From Shimia sagamensis (GTDB lineage: Bacteria; Pseudomonadota; Alphaproteobacteria; Rhodobacterales; Rhodobacteraceae), in NCBI RefSeq assembly GCF_900182745.1, contig NZ_FXTY01000001.1, positions 682,001 through 746,000 of the forward strand: a stretch of 64,000 nt of DNA, read 5' to 3'. The notes below the pieces were generated by a model. It was not told the origin of the DNA. It did no database searches and was given only the letters and a program-made list of their open reading frames with translations. Position 1 is the stretch's first letter. The number at the start of each line of letters is the position of its first letter. A program made the translations under genes and the position numbers. Below, in pieces: positions 35,636-44,976 of this stretch.

Positions 35636-35654
35636 CGTGAAAATCCTTTTCACG
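35636..35654. promoter_or_regulatory. 8-3-8 palindrome upstream of the PhnD-like gene
   Basis: CGTGAAAA (35636-35643), TCC, TTTTCACG (35647-35654): a perfect inverted repeat, A/T-rich and without a following T run, about 50 bp after aglK and 200 bp upstream of the PhnD-like gene. It could be an operator or a weak aglK terminator. Confidence 0.4.
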
Positions 35655-35706
35655 CCAGATGTTTGCCGGAACACCACCAATTTCCCGTATTACGTGTGAT
35701 CAGCCA

Positions 35707-36828
35707 TTAGTGTGCATTCTTCTCGATGCGTTTGATCGTGCGATCTCGGTACAGAAGTGACTGTGTGTCAGCAAAGAGGTGCACTTTGGCCGGATCGGCG
35801 GTCAGGGACACTTGTTTACCTTTTAAGTCTCGGTGGATGCCTTGCAATTTCCCGATCACCGGTTCCGCACCATTTTGTGCTTCGAAGTAAAGTAGGGTCA
35901 CTTCGCCCAAGGCTTCGGTGATGTTCACAGTGCCGGTGTAGAGCGCGTCATCTTCGGTGATGATGAGATCTTCTGGACGCACACCAATGTTGACTTGTCG
36001 CCCCATGTCCTCCGGCAAGGAAGGCACGGTGGAGGTGGCCGTGCCCCCAGCATCCAATGCAATAGTAGTGATATCGCCGGTGCCAGTGATCTTGCCGGGG
36101 AGGAGGTTCATGGCTGGGGAGCCGATGAATTGGGCAACAAATTCATTTTCGGGGCGTTCATAGAGATCCAGCGGTGTGCCAACTTGGGCAATGCCACCAC
36201 CGGCCAGCACCACGATGCGGGTTGCGAGCGTCATCGCCTCAACCTGATCGTGGGTCACGTAGACCATGGTACTGTCGGGCATAGAGTCTTTGAGTTGGGC
36301 AATCTCGATGCGGGTGGCCACACGTAGGGCGGCGTCGAGGTTTGAGAGCGGCTCGTCAAACAAGTAAACCTTAGGGTCGCGCACAATGGAACGGCCAATG
36401 GCAACACGCTGGCGTTGCCCCCCGGAAAGCTCCTTGGGCAGGCGATCCAGCAGGTTGTGCAACTGAAGTGTTTTGGCGGCTTTGTCGACGCGCGCGTTGA
36501 TCTCCTCGGAGCTCATCTTGGCGATTTTAAGCGCAAAAGACATGTTTTCGCGCACGGTCAGGTGCGGGTAAAGCGCGTAGGATTGAAACACCATGGCAAT
36601 GCCACGCTCACTTGGCGGCACGTCGTTGACCACGGTGCCGTCAATTTCGAGCGTGCCGGAAGTGATGTGTTCCAGACCAGCAATCATGCGCAACAGAGTG
36701 GATTTGCCACAGCCAGAGGGACCAACAAAGACCACCAGTTCGCCCTTTTCAATTTCCAGATCGATGTTGGCGAGGACATTCACTGGGCCATAAGATTTGG
36801 CAATGTCTTTGAGTATGAGATCAGCCAT
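35707..36828 (-). CDS. aglK: Alpha-glucoside ABC transporter ATP-binding protein
   Basis: A 373-residue CUT1-family ATPase of the MalK/UgpC type. Walker A GPSGCGKST is at residues 36-44, the signature LSGGQRQR and Walker B VYLFDEP follow, then the H-loop in VYVTHDQ. The C-terminal OB-fold regulatory domain is present (NIGVRPEDL, VTLLYFEAQ). It powers AglEFG import of alpha-glucosides such as sucrose, maltose or trehalose. Its start overlaps the aglA stop by 8 bp, and it closes the operon. No clear terminator follows, only an A/T-rich palindrome about 50 bp on. Confidence 0.93.
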   Translation of the reverse strand: MADLILKDIAKSYGPVNVLANIDLEIEKGELVVFVGPSGCGKSTLLRMIAGLEHITSGTLEIDGTVVNDVPPSERGIAMVFQSYALYPHLTVRENMSFALKIAKMSSEEINARVDKAAKTLQLHNLLDRLPKELSGGQRQRVAIGRSIVRDPKVYLFDEPLSNLDAALRVATRIEIAQLKDSMPDSTMVYVTHDQVEAMTLATRIVVLAGGGIAQVGTPLDLYERPENEFVAQFIGSPAMNLLPGKITGTGDITTIALDAGGTATSTVPSLPEDMGRQVNIGVRPEDLIITEDDALYTGTVNITEALGEVTLLYFEAQNGAEPVIGKLQGIHRDLKGKQVSLTADPAKVHLFADTQSLLYRDRTIKRIEKNAH

Positions 36829-38485
36829 CGGAGGAGTCTCCTGTGTTAGAGCCTAGTGTCACGGCAAAGGCGGCCTGCCAGGCGGGCAGGGTCACTTTGG
36901 CGCCGTCGCGGCTGATGGTGAAGGGGGCTTTGGAATCCATGGTCCAAGCACCGGCTGGCAGGTCGAAGCTTTGCTCTTCTTCTGAGAGGTTGAAAGCGCA
37001 AAGGATGCTTTGGCCGTTGTGTTCGCGCACAAACCGGATGTGGGTGTCATCAGCGTGAAGCAACTCAAAGATGCCTTTTAGCAGCGGCAGTTGCTCTTTG
37101 CGGAAAGCGATCAGGCGGCGGTAGAAGGTCAGCATGGAGCCCGGCGTGTTTTCTTGCGCCTGGACCGATTTGGACAGATGATCCGCGCTCACGGGCAACC
37201 AGGGCGTGCCCTCGGAAAAGCCGCCGTTTTGGTTGTCGGACTTCCACACCATGGGTGTGCGACACCCATCGCGGCCCTTGAACTTTGGCCAGAAGCGGAT
37301 GCCGTAGGGGTCCTGCAAGTCTTCAAATGCCACGTCGGCTTCGGATAGGCCAAGCTCTTCGCCTTGATAGATACAGACAGAGCCACGCAGGGACATCAGC
37401 AAAGCCGCATAGGTGCGCTGGGCGGCGTCGGACAGGTTCCAGCGGGAACTGTGGCGCTCCACGTCGTGATTGGAATAAGCCCAGCAGCCCCAGCTGTCGC
37501 TGCCAAAGCTCTCGGCGGTTTGCATGATCTCAGCCACGCGGGTGCCGGTGGGATGTGCCTGACACAACAGGGCAAAATCATAGGCCATATGCAGCTTGTC
37601 GCCGCCGCCGGTGTAGGTGGCCTGAATTTCGCTGCCGCGCTGGCTGTCGCCAACTTCACCCACGGTGGTGATGGCGTCATATTCATTGAGCAAGCTGCGC
37701 AGGTCTTGCAGGAAGCCAAGGTTCTCCGGCTGGTTCTTATCGTAAAGATGTTCCTGATGGTTGTATGGGTTCACGGCGGGCGCGATGTTGTCGTTGCGCT
37801 CCTCCAGCGGCAGGGCCGGATTGTCGCGCAATTGCGCGTCGCAGTAGTAGAAATTCACGGTGTCTAGACGGAAGCCATCGACACCACGATCGAGCCAGAA
37901 CCGAGCCACATCAAGCAGTTCCTGGCGGACTTCGGCGTTGTGGAAGTTCAAATCCGGCTGTTCGGCCAGAAAGTTGTGCAGGAAATACTGCTGGCGCGAG
38001 GTGTCCCACTGCCAGGCTGGACCACCAAAGATCGAGAGCCAGTTGTTGGGCGGCGTGCCGTCCAGCTTTGGATCCGCCCAGACAAACCAATCGGCTTTGT
38101 CGTTGGTGCGATCTGCGCGGCTTTCGATAAACCACGGGTGCTGATCCGAAGTGTGGGACAGCACAAGGTCGATGATGATCTTGATGCCCAGCTCATGTGC
38201 TTTGGCAATCAGCTCGTCAAAGTCAGAGAGTGTGCCAAACATTGGATCAACATCGCGGTAGTCTGACACGTCATACCCGAAGTCCAACATGGGCGAGGTG
38301 AAAAACGGGGACAGCCAGATGGCGTCCACGCCAAGCGAGGCCACATGGGGTAGACGCTGGATGATGCCAGCGAGGTCACCGATGCCGTCGCCGGTGCTGT
38401 CTTGGTAGGAGCGCGGGTAGATCTGATAGATCACCGCACCACGCCACCAATCGGGGTCTGTGATAAGCGCGGAATCTTGGGTCAT
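36821..38485 (-). CDS. aglA: GH13 alpha-glucosidase
   Basis: A 554-residue cytoplasmic GH13 enzyme without signal peptide. The catalytic set is visible: nucleophile Asp208 in GFRLDTVNF, acid/base Glu277 in TTVGEVGD, and the third carboxylate Asp341 in YSNHDVER. WWRGAVIYQIYPRSYQD is the typical oligo-1,6-/alpha-glucosidase start. It hydrolyses imported disaccharides to glucose. I chose the ATG at 38485 because AGGA lies 8 nt upstream and the motif starts nearby. ATGs at 38530 and 38506 are alternatives. It overlaps aglK by 8 bp and lies 66 bp after aglG. Confidence 0.93.
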   Translation of the reverse strand: MTQDSALITDPDWWRGAVIYQIYPRSYQDSTGDGIGDLAGIIQRLPHVASLGVDAIWLSPFFTSPMLDFGYDVSDYRDVDPMFGTLSDFDELIAKAHELGIKIIIDLVLSHTSDQHPWFIESRADRTNDKADWFVWADPKLDGTPPNNWLSIFGGPAWQWDTSRQQYFLHNFLAEQPDLNFHNAEVRQELLDVARFWLDRGVDGFRLDTVNFYYCDAQLRDNPALPLEERNDNIAPAVNPYNHQEHLYDKNQPENLGFLQDLRSLLNEYDAITTVGEVGDSQRGSEIQATYTGGGDKLHMAYDFALLCQAHPTGTRVAEIMQTAESFGSDSWGCWAYSNHDVERHSSRWNLSDAAQRTYAALLMSLRGSVCIYQGEELGLSEADVAFEDLQDPYGIRFWPKFKGRDGCRTPMVWKSDNQNGGFSEGTPWLPVSADHLSKSVQAQENTPGSMLTFYRRLIAFRKEQLPLLKGIFELLHADDTHIRFVREHNGQSILCAFNLSEEEQSFDLPAGAWTMDSKAPFTISRDGAKVTLPAWQAAFAVTLGSNTGDSSDG

Positions 38486-38551
38486 GGTCGGGTCCTGATA
38501 AGTCATGTGATCGTCCAAAGAAGTGGCCATTGGGCCAAGTTAGTGTCTGTT

Positions 38552-39715
38552 TTACTTGACGGAGCCGGCCAGAAGGCCGCGCACCAAGTAGCGTTGCATC
38601 GCAAAGAACACGAGCAGTGGTACCGAAATTGAAACAAAAGCCGCCGTGGCGAGGATTTCCCAGTTGCCGCCGCGGGTGCCCAGAAGTTCGACAATCTGGT
38701 TGGTCATCACCGTGGTGTTGCCGGTGCTGTCGATCAGGAACACTTTGGCGACCAGAAGGTCGTTCCAGGTCCAGAGGAACTGGAAGATGGCAAAGGAGGC
38801 CAGCGCCGGGAAAGACAGCGGCAGGATGATCTTGGTGAAGATCTGAAAGTCGGTGGCGCCGTCGACCTTGGCGTTTTCGATGATGTCGCGGGGTAGGCCG
38901 GACATGTAATTGCGCAAGAGATAGATTGCCAACGGCAGGCCAAACGCGGTGTGCGCAAGCCAGACGCCAAGGTAGCCTTTACCAATGCCCACGTTGAGAT
39001 GCAGCTTGAGTAGCGGGATCAATGCAAGTTGTAGAGGCACAACCAACAAGCCAACAATCGCCGCGATCAGCAAGGCACGGCCGGGAAATTCCATCCATGC
39101 GAGCGCATAGGCAGCAAAGGCGGCGATCACAATTGGGATGATTGTGGCTGGAATAGTGACTGTCAGCGTGTTGAGGAACGCTTTGGTCATACTGTCATTG
39201 CTGTTGCCAGAAATGAGCACTTGATCATAGTTGGCCAGCGTGAAATCCGGCGGCAGGGTGGCGGTGACGAACACGCGCTGGCCGCGCTTCTTCAGCTCTT
39301 TGGTAGAGGTGAAGCGATAGTTGCCGGCTGCGTCCATGGTGAAGGTCTTGGTGTCTTTGGTGAAGCTGGCGGTTTCGCCGACAGCAAAGGCGTCCACGGC
39401 TTTGGAGGATACGCCAAAGCGCGTGATTTCGGTGCCGGGCGTCGGGCCTTCCTCTGAGTCCTCAAGCAGGTTGCCTTCGACCACCCAGAGTGTGCCCTCT
39501 TGAATGGCCACTTCAGCGCCACCGGTGCGCAACTGCACCACTTGCTCAGCCGGGAATAGGGCTTTCCACCAGCCGGAGGCTGAAATCTGATCAGCGGTGC
39601 GGAAAGAGGAGACCAGAAGGCCCACGGTTGGGAACAGCCAAAGTGCCACAAGCAGCACAACGGAGAGGTTCACTGCCCAAGAGAGACCAGATTTACGTCC
39701 TGCGATATTGTCCAT
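38552..39715 (-). CDS. aglG: Alpha-glucoside ABC transporter permease AglG
   Basis: A 387-residue CUT1 permease. An N-terminal membrane helix (LSVVLLVALWLFPTVGLLVSS) is followed by a periplasmic insertion of about 110 residues with beta-rich character, typical of AglG and absent from short MalG homologues. Then come five helices and the coupling motif DGATDFQIFTKIILPLSFPA. It forms the channel with AglF. The ATG at 39715 follows GAGGAGAGAG and lies 11 bp after the aglF stop. A longer frame to 39763 overlaps aglF and lacks a site. Confidence 0.92.
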   Translation of the reverse strand: MDNIAGRKSGLSWAVNLSVVLLVALWLFPTVGLLVSSFRTADQISASGWWKALFPAEQVVQLRTGGAEVAIQEGTLWVVEGNLLEDSEEGPTPGTEITRFGVSSKAVDAFAVGETASFTKDTKTFTMDAAGNYRFTSTKELKKRGQRVFVTATLPPDFTLANYDQVLISGNSNDSMTKAFLNTLTVTIPATIIPIVIAAFAAYALAWMEFPGRALLIAAIVGLLVVPLQLALIPLLKLHLNVGIGKGYLGVWLAHTAFGLPLAIYLLRNYMSGLPRDIIENAKVDGATDFQIFTKIILPLSFPALASFAIFQFLWTWNDLLVAKVFLIDSTGNTTVMTNQIVELLGTRGGNWEILATAAFVSISVPLLVFFAMQRYLVRGLLAGSVK

Positions 39716-39726
39716 GATCTCTCTCC

Positions 39727-40953
39727 TCAGCGCATTTCTTTGCGGGCCTGCACCACGTTCCAAATCAGGATCGGGGAGACGAGCAGCATGATGATGATGG
39801 CGCTGGCGGAGCCGACGCCCCAGTCATTGGCGCGGAACAGTTTGTCGTACATGTAGTTGGCCAGCACCTGCGTTTCCCATTGGCCGTTGGTCATCGCAAA
39901 GACGATGTCAAACACCTTGAGCACAACCAGAGTGATGGTGGTCCAGACCACAACAATGGTGGGCATGATTTGCGGCACCTTGATCTTGAAAAAGATCTGG
40001 AACGGGTTGGCACCATCGACAATGGCCGCTTCAACGGTTTCTTCCGGGATGCCACGCAGCGCAGCAGAGAGGATCACCATGGCAAAGCCGGTCTGAATCC
40101 AGATCAGCACCACCATCAGGAAGAAGTTGTTGTAAAATGGCATGGTGAGCCAGGATTGTGGCTGGCCATAAGGGAAGTCCATGCCAATCACATCGAGGAT
40201 ATTGCGCAGTGCAACCACGGCAATCCAGAGACTAATCAGGCCGGAAATGGCCCGAAGTGCCTTCACAAGGATGTTATCACTGCCGGTAACAATGGGGCGG
40301 AGCAGCAGCCAGCCAATGTAGGCGACCAGGGCGGCAAAAACCGCAAGGATCACAACTGGGAGCATTTTGAGGAACAAGAGAGAACCAAAGCCGCCGTCAA
40401 ATTGCATCCATACGGCGTTGAGGATGCCGATCTGCTCGTTGCCTGCGGGGCGGGCGTCATAAACCAGTTTGAAAATCACAGAGGCGCCAACAAAGGAGAT
40501 CGCCATGGGCATAAAGATCAGCGACTTGGCAAAAGCACCCCATTTGATGCGGTCGGTGAGCTGTGCCGCGAGTAGACCAAAGGCGGTGGACGCGGCAGGG
40601 ACCACAATTAGCCAGAGCATGTTGTTGCGCATGGCCTCCCAAAATTTGGGTTCGGCAAACATCTGTTGGTAGTTGGCGAAGCCGACAAAAGCGCCGTCTT
40701 GGGTGCGGTCCGTTAGGGACAGGCGCAACGTTTCAAACACCGGGTAGCCGAGATAAAGGCCAAGGGCGAGGATCGCGGGAGCAAGGAACAGCCAAGGGCG
40801 GATCATATTTGCGCGGTTGATATTGCGCCCAGCATTAGGGCCGCTTGCCGGAAACAGAACTTTGTCCAGAAATAGATTGGAGAAGTAGAAATACCCGAGG
40901 CATCCGCCCACTCCGATGACGATGGTCACAAGACCCAGCAGTGCTGGTGACAT
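39727..40953 (-). CDS. aglF: Alpha-glucoside ABC transporter permease AglF
   Basis: A 408-residue CUT1 permease with about eight membrane helices, including an extra pair in the middle region (LFLKMLPVVILAVFAALVAY) beyond the MalF core. The EAA-type coupling loop reads DGANPFQIFFKIKVPQIMP. It pairs with AglG. GGGGAGAGCGTC precedes the ATG at 40953. It follows the binding-protein gene aglE by 75 bp and precedes aglG by 11 bp. Confidence 0.92.
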   Translation of the reverse strand: MSPALLGLVTIVIGVGGCLGYFYFSNLFLDKVLFPASGPNAGRNINRANMIRPWLFLAPAILALGLYLGYPVFETLRLSLTDRTQDGAFVGFANYQQMFAEPKFWEAMRNNMLWLIVVPAASTAFGLLAAQLTDRIKWGAFAKSLIFMPMAISFVGASVIFKLVYDARPAGNEQIGILNAVWMQFDGGFGSLLFLKMLPVVILAVFAALVAYIGWLLLRPIVTGSDNILVKALRAISGLISLWIAVVALRNILDVIGMDFPYGQPQSWLTMPFYNNFFLMVVLIWIQTGFAMVILSAALRGIPEETVEAAIVDGANPFQIFFKIKVPQIMPTIVVVWTTITLVVLKVFDIVFAMTNGQWETQVLANYMYDKLFRANDWGVGSASAIIIMLLVSPILIWNVVQARKEMR

Positions 40954-41028
40954 GACGCTCTCCCCCCGAGTTTTGGTTGGCCACCCCGCGCAGAAGTGCG
41001 CGAGGCAGCAGTTTGATAAGCGCGTGGC

Positions 41029-42387
41029 TTACTTCAGCGCGTCCCAGCTGTCCTGGATTTCGGTGGCGACTGTTGCAGCGTCTTTGCCGCTGGTGAAGTC
41101 AACCATGCCAGTCCAGAAAGAGCCCGCGCCCACACCGCCTGGCATCAGGTCGGAGCCGTCAAAGCGGAAGGTGGTTGCGTTCACCAGAATGTCCGCCTGA
41201 CCACGCAGCGCATCGTTCAGGTAGGTTTCTGGGTTCACGCCTTTGTGCGGTGTGAGGAAGCCGGATTGTGCCGCGAAGACTTCGTGTGCCACTGGCAGTT
41301 GGAAGAATTCCATCAGCGCGGAGGTGGCATCAGATGGATCGGTGATCGCCATCAGCGTACCGCCACCCAGAACCGGGTTGCCGAGGTCTTTGCTGTCGTA
41401 AGATGGGAAGTAGAAGAAATCGACGTCTTCGCCAAATTCGATGCCTTCAGGGAAGAAAGCAGGCACAAAAGACGCCTGACGGTGCATGTAGCAGTCCAGT
41501 GGCGAGTTAAACATGCCTTTTGGGCTGTCGCGGAAATCTGTGGTGGCCACAGCACCGGCGCCGCCGGACACTTTGGCGTCATCACCTACAAACCAACCAA
41601 ATTCTTCGATCGCTGCGACAACGCGCTCGTCGTTGAAGGCAATTTTGTTGGTGGTCCAGTCATCATAAACATCAGCTGGCTGGGTGCGCAGCATGATGTC
41701 TTCCACCCAGTCGGTGGCTGGCCAACCGGTGGCTGCACCAGACCCCAGGCCCACACACCAAGGTGTTTCGCCGTCGGCCACAATTTGCTCGGTCAGGGCG
41801 CGCAGGTCTTCCATGGACTCTGGCACTTCGTAGCCAGCATCTTCGAAGTTCTCTGGCACGTACCAGACGAGGGATTTTACATTTACGTTATAGAAGAAGC
41901 CGTAGTGCTGATCTGCGCCTGCTTTGTCGGCGTATGTGCCGAGATCAACCCAACTCTGGCCCGCGCCGTAGTTGTCCACGGTCCAGGCGTTCATCGAAGC
42001 TGGCAGCGGGTGCAGCAGGCCACGTGCCGCCAGATCAGAGGCGAGACCCGGCTGTGGGAAGACCGCGATGTTGGGTGCGGCACCTGCTTCGGCGTCGATC
42101 ACAATCTGCTGCTCAAAGCTGTCGGAGCCGGTGTAGATCGCTTCGGCGCCTGTGGCGGCGGCGAAATAGGCCAGCACTGAGCGGAAGACTTCGTCCTCTG
42201 GCTGCAACCATGGGCCTGCCACAGTCACGGTTTGGCCGGACAGGTCTGGGGCGTTTTCAGCCCAGGCATTGTAGCTATCCCAGCTGAAAGCACCTTCGCC
42301 GGGTGCAAATTTTAGATGGCCGTCAGCCATGGCGGTACCGGCGGTGAGCGCCAGAACGGCCACGCCTGCATAAAATGTCGGTTTCAT
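41029..42387 (-). CDS. aglE: Alpha-glucoside ABC transporter substrate-binding protein
   Basis: A 452-residue periplasmic binding protein of the CUT1 family, first gene of the agl operon. The signal peptide MKPTFYAGVAVLALTAGTAM-ADG is cleaved probably after AMA near residue 22. The mature part has SGQTVTVAGPWLQPEDEVF and a C-terminal GVGAGSFWTGMVDFTSGKD. It hands alpha-glucosides to AglFG. The ATG at 42387 follows a near-perfect GGGAGGAA. Expression is probably repressed by AglR through an operator placed in the promoter spacer 40 bp upstream. Confidence 0.93.
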   Translation of the reverse strand: MKPTFYAGVAVLALTAGTAMADGHLKFAPGEGAFSWDSYNAWAENAPDLSGQTVTVAGPWLQPEDEVFRSVLAYFAAATGAEAIYTGSDSFEQQIVIDAEAGAAPNIAVFPQPGLASDLAARGLLHPLPASMNAWTVDNYGAGQSWVDLGTYADKAGADQHYGFFYNVNVKSLVWYVPENFEDAGYEVPESMEDLRALTEQIVADGETPWCVGLGSGAATGWPATDWVEDIMLRTQPADVYDDWTTNKIAFNDERVVAAIEEFGWFVGDDAKVSGGAGAVATTDFRDSPKGMFNSPLDCYMHRQASFVPAFFPEGIEFGEDVDFFYFPSYDSKDLGNPVLGGGTLMAITDPSDATSALMEFFQLPVAHEVFAAQSGFLTPHKGVNPETYLNDALRGQADILVNATTFRFDGSDLMPGGVGAGSFWTGMVDFTSGKDAATVATEIQDSWDALK

Positions 42388-42420
42388 GAGAGTTCCTCCC
42401 AGTTTCATGAACTGGAAACC

Positions 42421-42449
42421 AATTTACCAAAGCGCTTTGAAAAAAGCAA
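42421..42449 (-). promoter_or_regulatory. aglE promoter with AglR operator O1
   Basis: On the minus strand TTGCTT (42449-42444) and TAAATT (42426-42421) are 17 bp apart. The spacer contains the palindrome CAAAGCGCTTTG (42428-42439), a LacI-family operator identical to the one beside aglR. Repressor bound there would cover the promoter. Confidence 0.65.
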
Positions 42450-42558
42450 CGGTCAAGAAAATGGCCTGCTTGTCACCGTGATCCATATGTTTTATTAGGG
42501 AAAAAGGGAGGAGCGCTGTGCGGGGCGTGCAAAAACAACAAAGATGCACGACTCATAA

Positions 42559-42574
42559 ATCAAAGCGCTTTGAT
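42559..42574 (+). promoter_or_regulatory. AglR operator O2 next to the aglR start
   Basis: ATCAAAGCGCTTTGAT is a perfect 16-bp palindrome containing the same 12-bp core as O1, 133 bp away. It ends 2 bp before the first possible aglR ATG, which suggests autoregulation. Confidence 0.75.
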
Positions 42575-42591
42575 AAATGAAAACGAAGTCA

Positions 42592-43644
42592 ATGAACCTA
42601 AAAGACCTTTCGGATTTGCTGGGATTGTCCCAGACAACAGTGAGTCGTGCGCTCAACGGATATCCGGAAGTGCGCGAATCAACCCGGCAAAAAGTGATGG
42701 AAGCCGCACGGGCGCACAATTACGCGCCGAATACGCGGGCCAAAACGCTGGCGACGGGCAAGGCGATGACCATTGGGCATGTTTTGCCGGTGTCCAAGAA
42801 GCACGAAATGGTGAATCCGATTTTTGCGGATTTTATTGCCGGGGCCGGGGAGATCTATTCAGACAACGGCTTTGATCTGCTGTTGTCGGTGGTGGATGAC
42901 GACTCTGAGGAAGCGAGCTATCGCAAATTGGTGTCACGCGGCGCTGTAGATGGGATCATCGTGCACGGTCCAAAGGTGAACGACAGCCGGATTGCCCTGT
43001 TGCGGGAACTGGGCGTGCCCTTTGTGGTGCATGGCCGCTCTACCGAGATTGAGGCGGATTACAGCTGGGTGGATGTGAACAACACCCGTGCGTTCCAACG
43101 TGTGACTGAGTTCCTATTGGACTTGGGGCATCGCCGGATTGCGCTGCTCAATGGTTTGGCGGACATGGATTTTGCCACACGGCGGGGTGCAGGATATGTC
43201 GCGGCTTTAGAAGAACGTGGGATGCAGGTTGATCCAGCGTTGATGTTTCATGAAGAAATGACCGAGAACTTTGGGTTTGAAATCGCGTGCAGTTTGTTGG
43301 CTCAGGATAATCCACCCACTGCTTTTGTGGTGTCTTCGATTATTCCAGCCATTGGGGTGCGACGCGCGATTTCCGATGCTGGGTTGGAAATGGGCAAAGA
43401 TGTTTCCGTCGTAATCCATGATGACGCGCTCAGCTACTTCAGCAATGATGGAGATGAGCCTGCGTTTACGGCGGTGCGCTCTTCAGTACGGCAAGCCGGT
43501 CGTCATGTGGCGCAAGCCTTGATCAACAAGATCGCAACCCCTGGCGCACCGGTGCATCAAGAGATGTTGGAGGCGGTTCTGGCAGTTGGGCGGTCTACGG
43601 GGCAGGCGCCAGCGCTTCGGCAAGCTTTAGAACAAGAAAAGTAG
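42592..43644 (+). CDS. aglR: LacI family transcriptional regulator of alpha-glucoside use
   Basis: A 350-residue LacI-type repressor. The N-terminal helix-turn-helix MNLKDLSDLLGLSQTTVSRA and hinge (ALNGYPEVRESTRQKV) precede a periplasmic-binding-like sugar domain with GHVLPVSKK and DLGHRRIALLNG. The YPEV hinge is typical of AglR/ThuR-type regulators. It diverges from aglE and has two identical palindromes between. I placed the start at 42592, where family members begin. An ATG at 42577 would add five residues and abut the operator without a ribosome-binding site. The GH1 gene follows 6 bp later. Confidence 0.9.
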   Translation: MNLKDLSDLLGLSQTTVSRALNGYPEVRESTRQKVMEAARAHNYAPNTRAKTLATGKAMTIGHVLPVSKKHEMVNPIFADFIAGAGEIYSDNGFDLLLSVVDDDSEEASYRKLVSRGAVDGIIVHGPKVNDSRIALLRELGVPFVVHGRSTEIEADYSWVDVNNTRAFQRVTEFLLDLGHRRIALLNGLADMDFATRRGAGYVAALEERGMQVDPALMFHEEMTENFGFEIACSLLAQDNPPTAFVVSSIIPAIGVRRAISDAGLEMGKDVSVVIHDDALSYFSNDGDEPAFTAVRSSVRQAGRHVAQALINKIATPGAPVHQEMLEAVLAVGRSTGQAPALRQALEQEK

Positions 43645-43650
43645 AGACTG

Positions 43651-44976
43651 ATGCAGCACAAACGTTCCGATTTTCCCGCTGGATTTCAGTTTGGCGTGGC
43701 CACGTCCAGCTATCAGATTGAAGGACATCAATTTGGCGGCGCAGGGCGCACACATTGGGATGATTTTGCCGCCACACCGGGCAATGTGGTGCGCGCAGAA
43801 AACGGCGCGTTGGGTTGTGATCATTACAACCGCCTGCAGGAAGATCTTGATCTGATTGCTGGTCTGGGCGTGGATGCTTACCGGTTTTCCACCAGCTGGG
43901 CGCGGGTGCTGCCGGAGGGGCGGGGTGCTGTTAACGAGGCCGGGCTCGATTTCTATGACCGCTTGGTGGACGGGCTATTGGAGCGCGGGATCAAACCTGC
44001 GGCAACGCTGTATCACTGGGAGATGCCCTCTGCGCTGGCCGACCTGGGTGGCTGGCGCAATCGCGATGTGGCGCAGTGGTTTGGCGATTTTACAGAAGTG
44101 GTGATGGGCCGGATCGGAGATCGCGTGTGGTCTGTCGCGCCCATCAATGAGCCGTGGTGTGTCGGTTGGCTGAGCCATTTTGTCGGGGCACATGCACCAG
44201 GATTGCGGGACATTCGGGCTACCGCGCGGGCGATGCATCACATCATGCTGGCACATGGCACGGCGATCCAAAGGATGCGTGGCTTGGGTATGAACAACCT
44301 CGGCGCGGTGTGTAACTTTGAATGGGCCACGCCCGCCAGTGATGCGCCGGAAGATGTCGCGGCGGCGGCCCGCTATGATGCGATTTACAACCGGTTTTTC
44401 TTGGGCGGGATTTTCAAAGGGGAATACCCAGAGTTGGCCCTAGAGGGGCTAGAGCCGCATTTGCCAATGGGCTGGCAGGATGATTTTGATGTGATCAGTA
44501 CACCGGTGGATTGGAGTGGGCTCAACTACTACACGCGCACATTGGTTCATGATGATGCAAATGCGCCCTGGCCGCGTTATCAGCAGAGCGTGGGCAATTT
44601 GGCCAAAACTTCAATGGGCTGGGAAATATATCCTGACGCGCTGCGAGCGTTTTTGGAACGCATGGCGCAGGAATATACAGGTGACTTGCCAATTTACGTG
44701 ACCGAAAACGGCATGTCTGCGCCGGATGAGATTTTGGGTGGCGTAGTGGCAGACCCACACCGGATTGATTATCTCAACCGCCATCTGTCGGCGGCCAAAG
44801 AGGCTATTGCCGCAGGGGTACCATTGGCTGGGTATTATGTTTGGTCCCTGATGGACAATTACGAATGGGCGCTGGGCTATGAAAAGCGTTTTGGCCTGAT
44901 CCACGTGGATTTTGACACGTTTGAGCGCACCCCAAAGCAGTCGTATCACGCCCTGGCAGAGGCCTTGCGCAGCTGA
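43651..44976 (+). CDS. GH1 beta-glucosidase
   Basis: A 441-residue cytoplasmic GH1 enzyme without signal peptide. The acid/base Glu167 is in PINEPW and the nucleophile Glu352 in VTENGMS. FQFGVATSSYQIEG is the family N-terminal signature. It cleaves beta-glucosides or related beta-glycosides, adding beta-linked substrates to the otherwise alpha-specific agl locus. The ATG is 6 bp after the aglR stop, so the two form one transcript under AglR control. The TGA directly abuts the stop of the convergent cutC. Confidence 0.93.
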   Translation: MQHKRSDFPAGFQFGVATSSYQIEGHQFGGAGRTHWDDFAATPGNVVRAENGALGCDHYNRLQEDLDLIAGLGVDAYRFSTSWARVLPEGRGAVNEAGLDFYDRLVDGLLERGIKPAATLYHWEMPSALADLGGWRNRDVAQWFGDFTEVVMGRIGDRVWSVAPINEPWCVGWLSHFVGAHAPGLRDIRATARAMHHIMLAHGTAIQRMRGLGMNNLGAVCNFEWATPASDAPEDVAAAARYDAIYNRFFLGGIFKGEYPELALEGLEPHLPMGWQDDFDVISTPVDWSGLNYYTRTLVHDDANAPWPRYQQSVGNLAKTSMGWEIYPDALRAFLERMAQEYTGDLPIYVTENGMSAPDEILGGVVADPHRIDYLNRHLSAAKEAIAAGVPLAGYYVWSLMDNYEWALGYEKRFGLIHVDFDTFERTPKQSYHALAEALRS

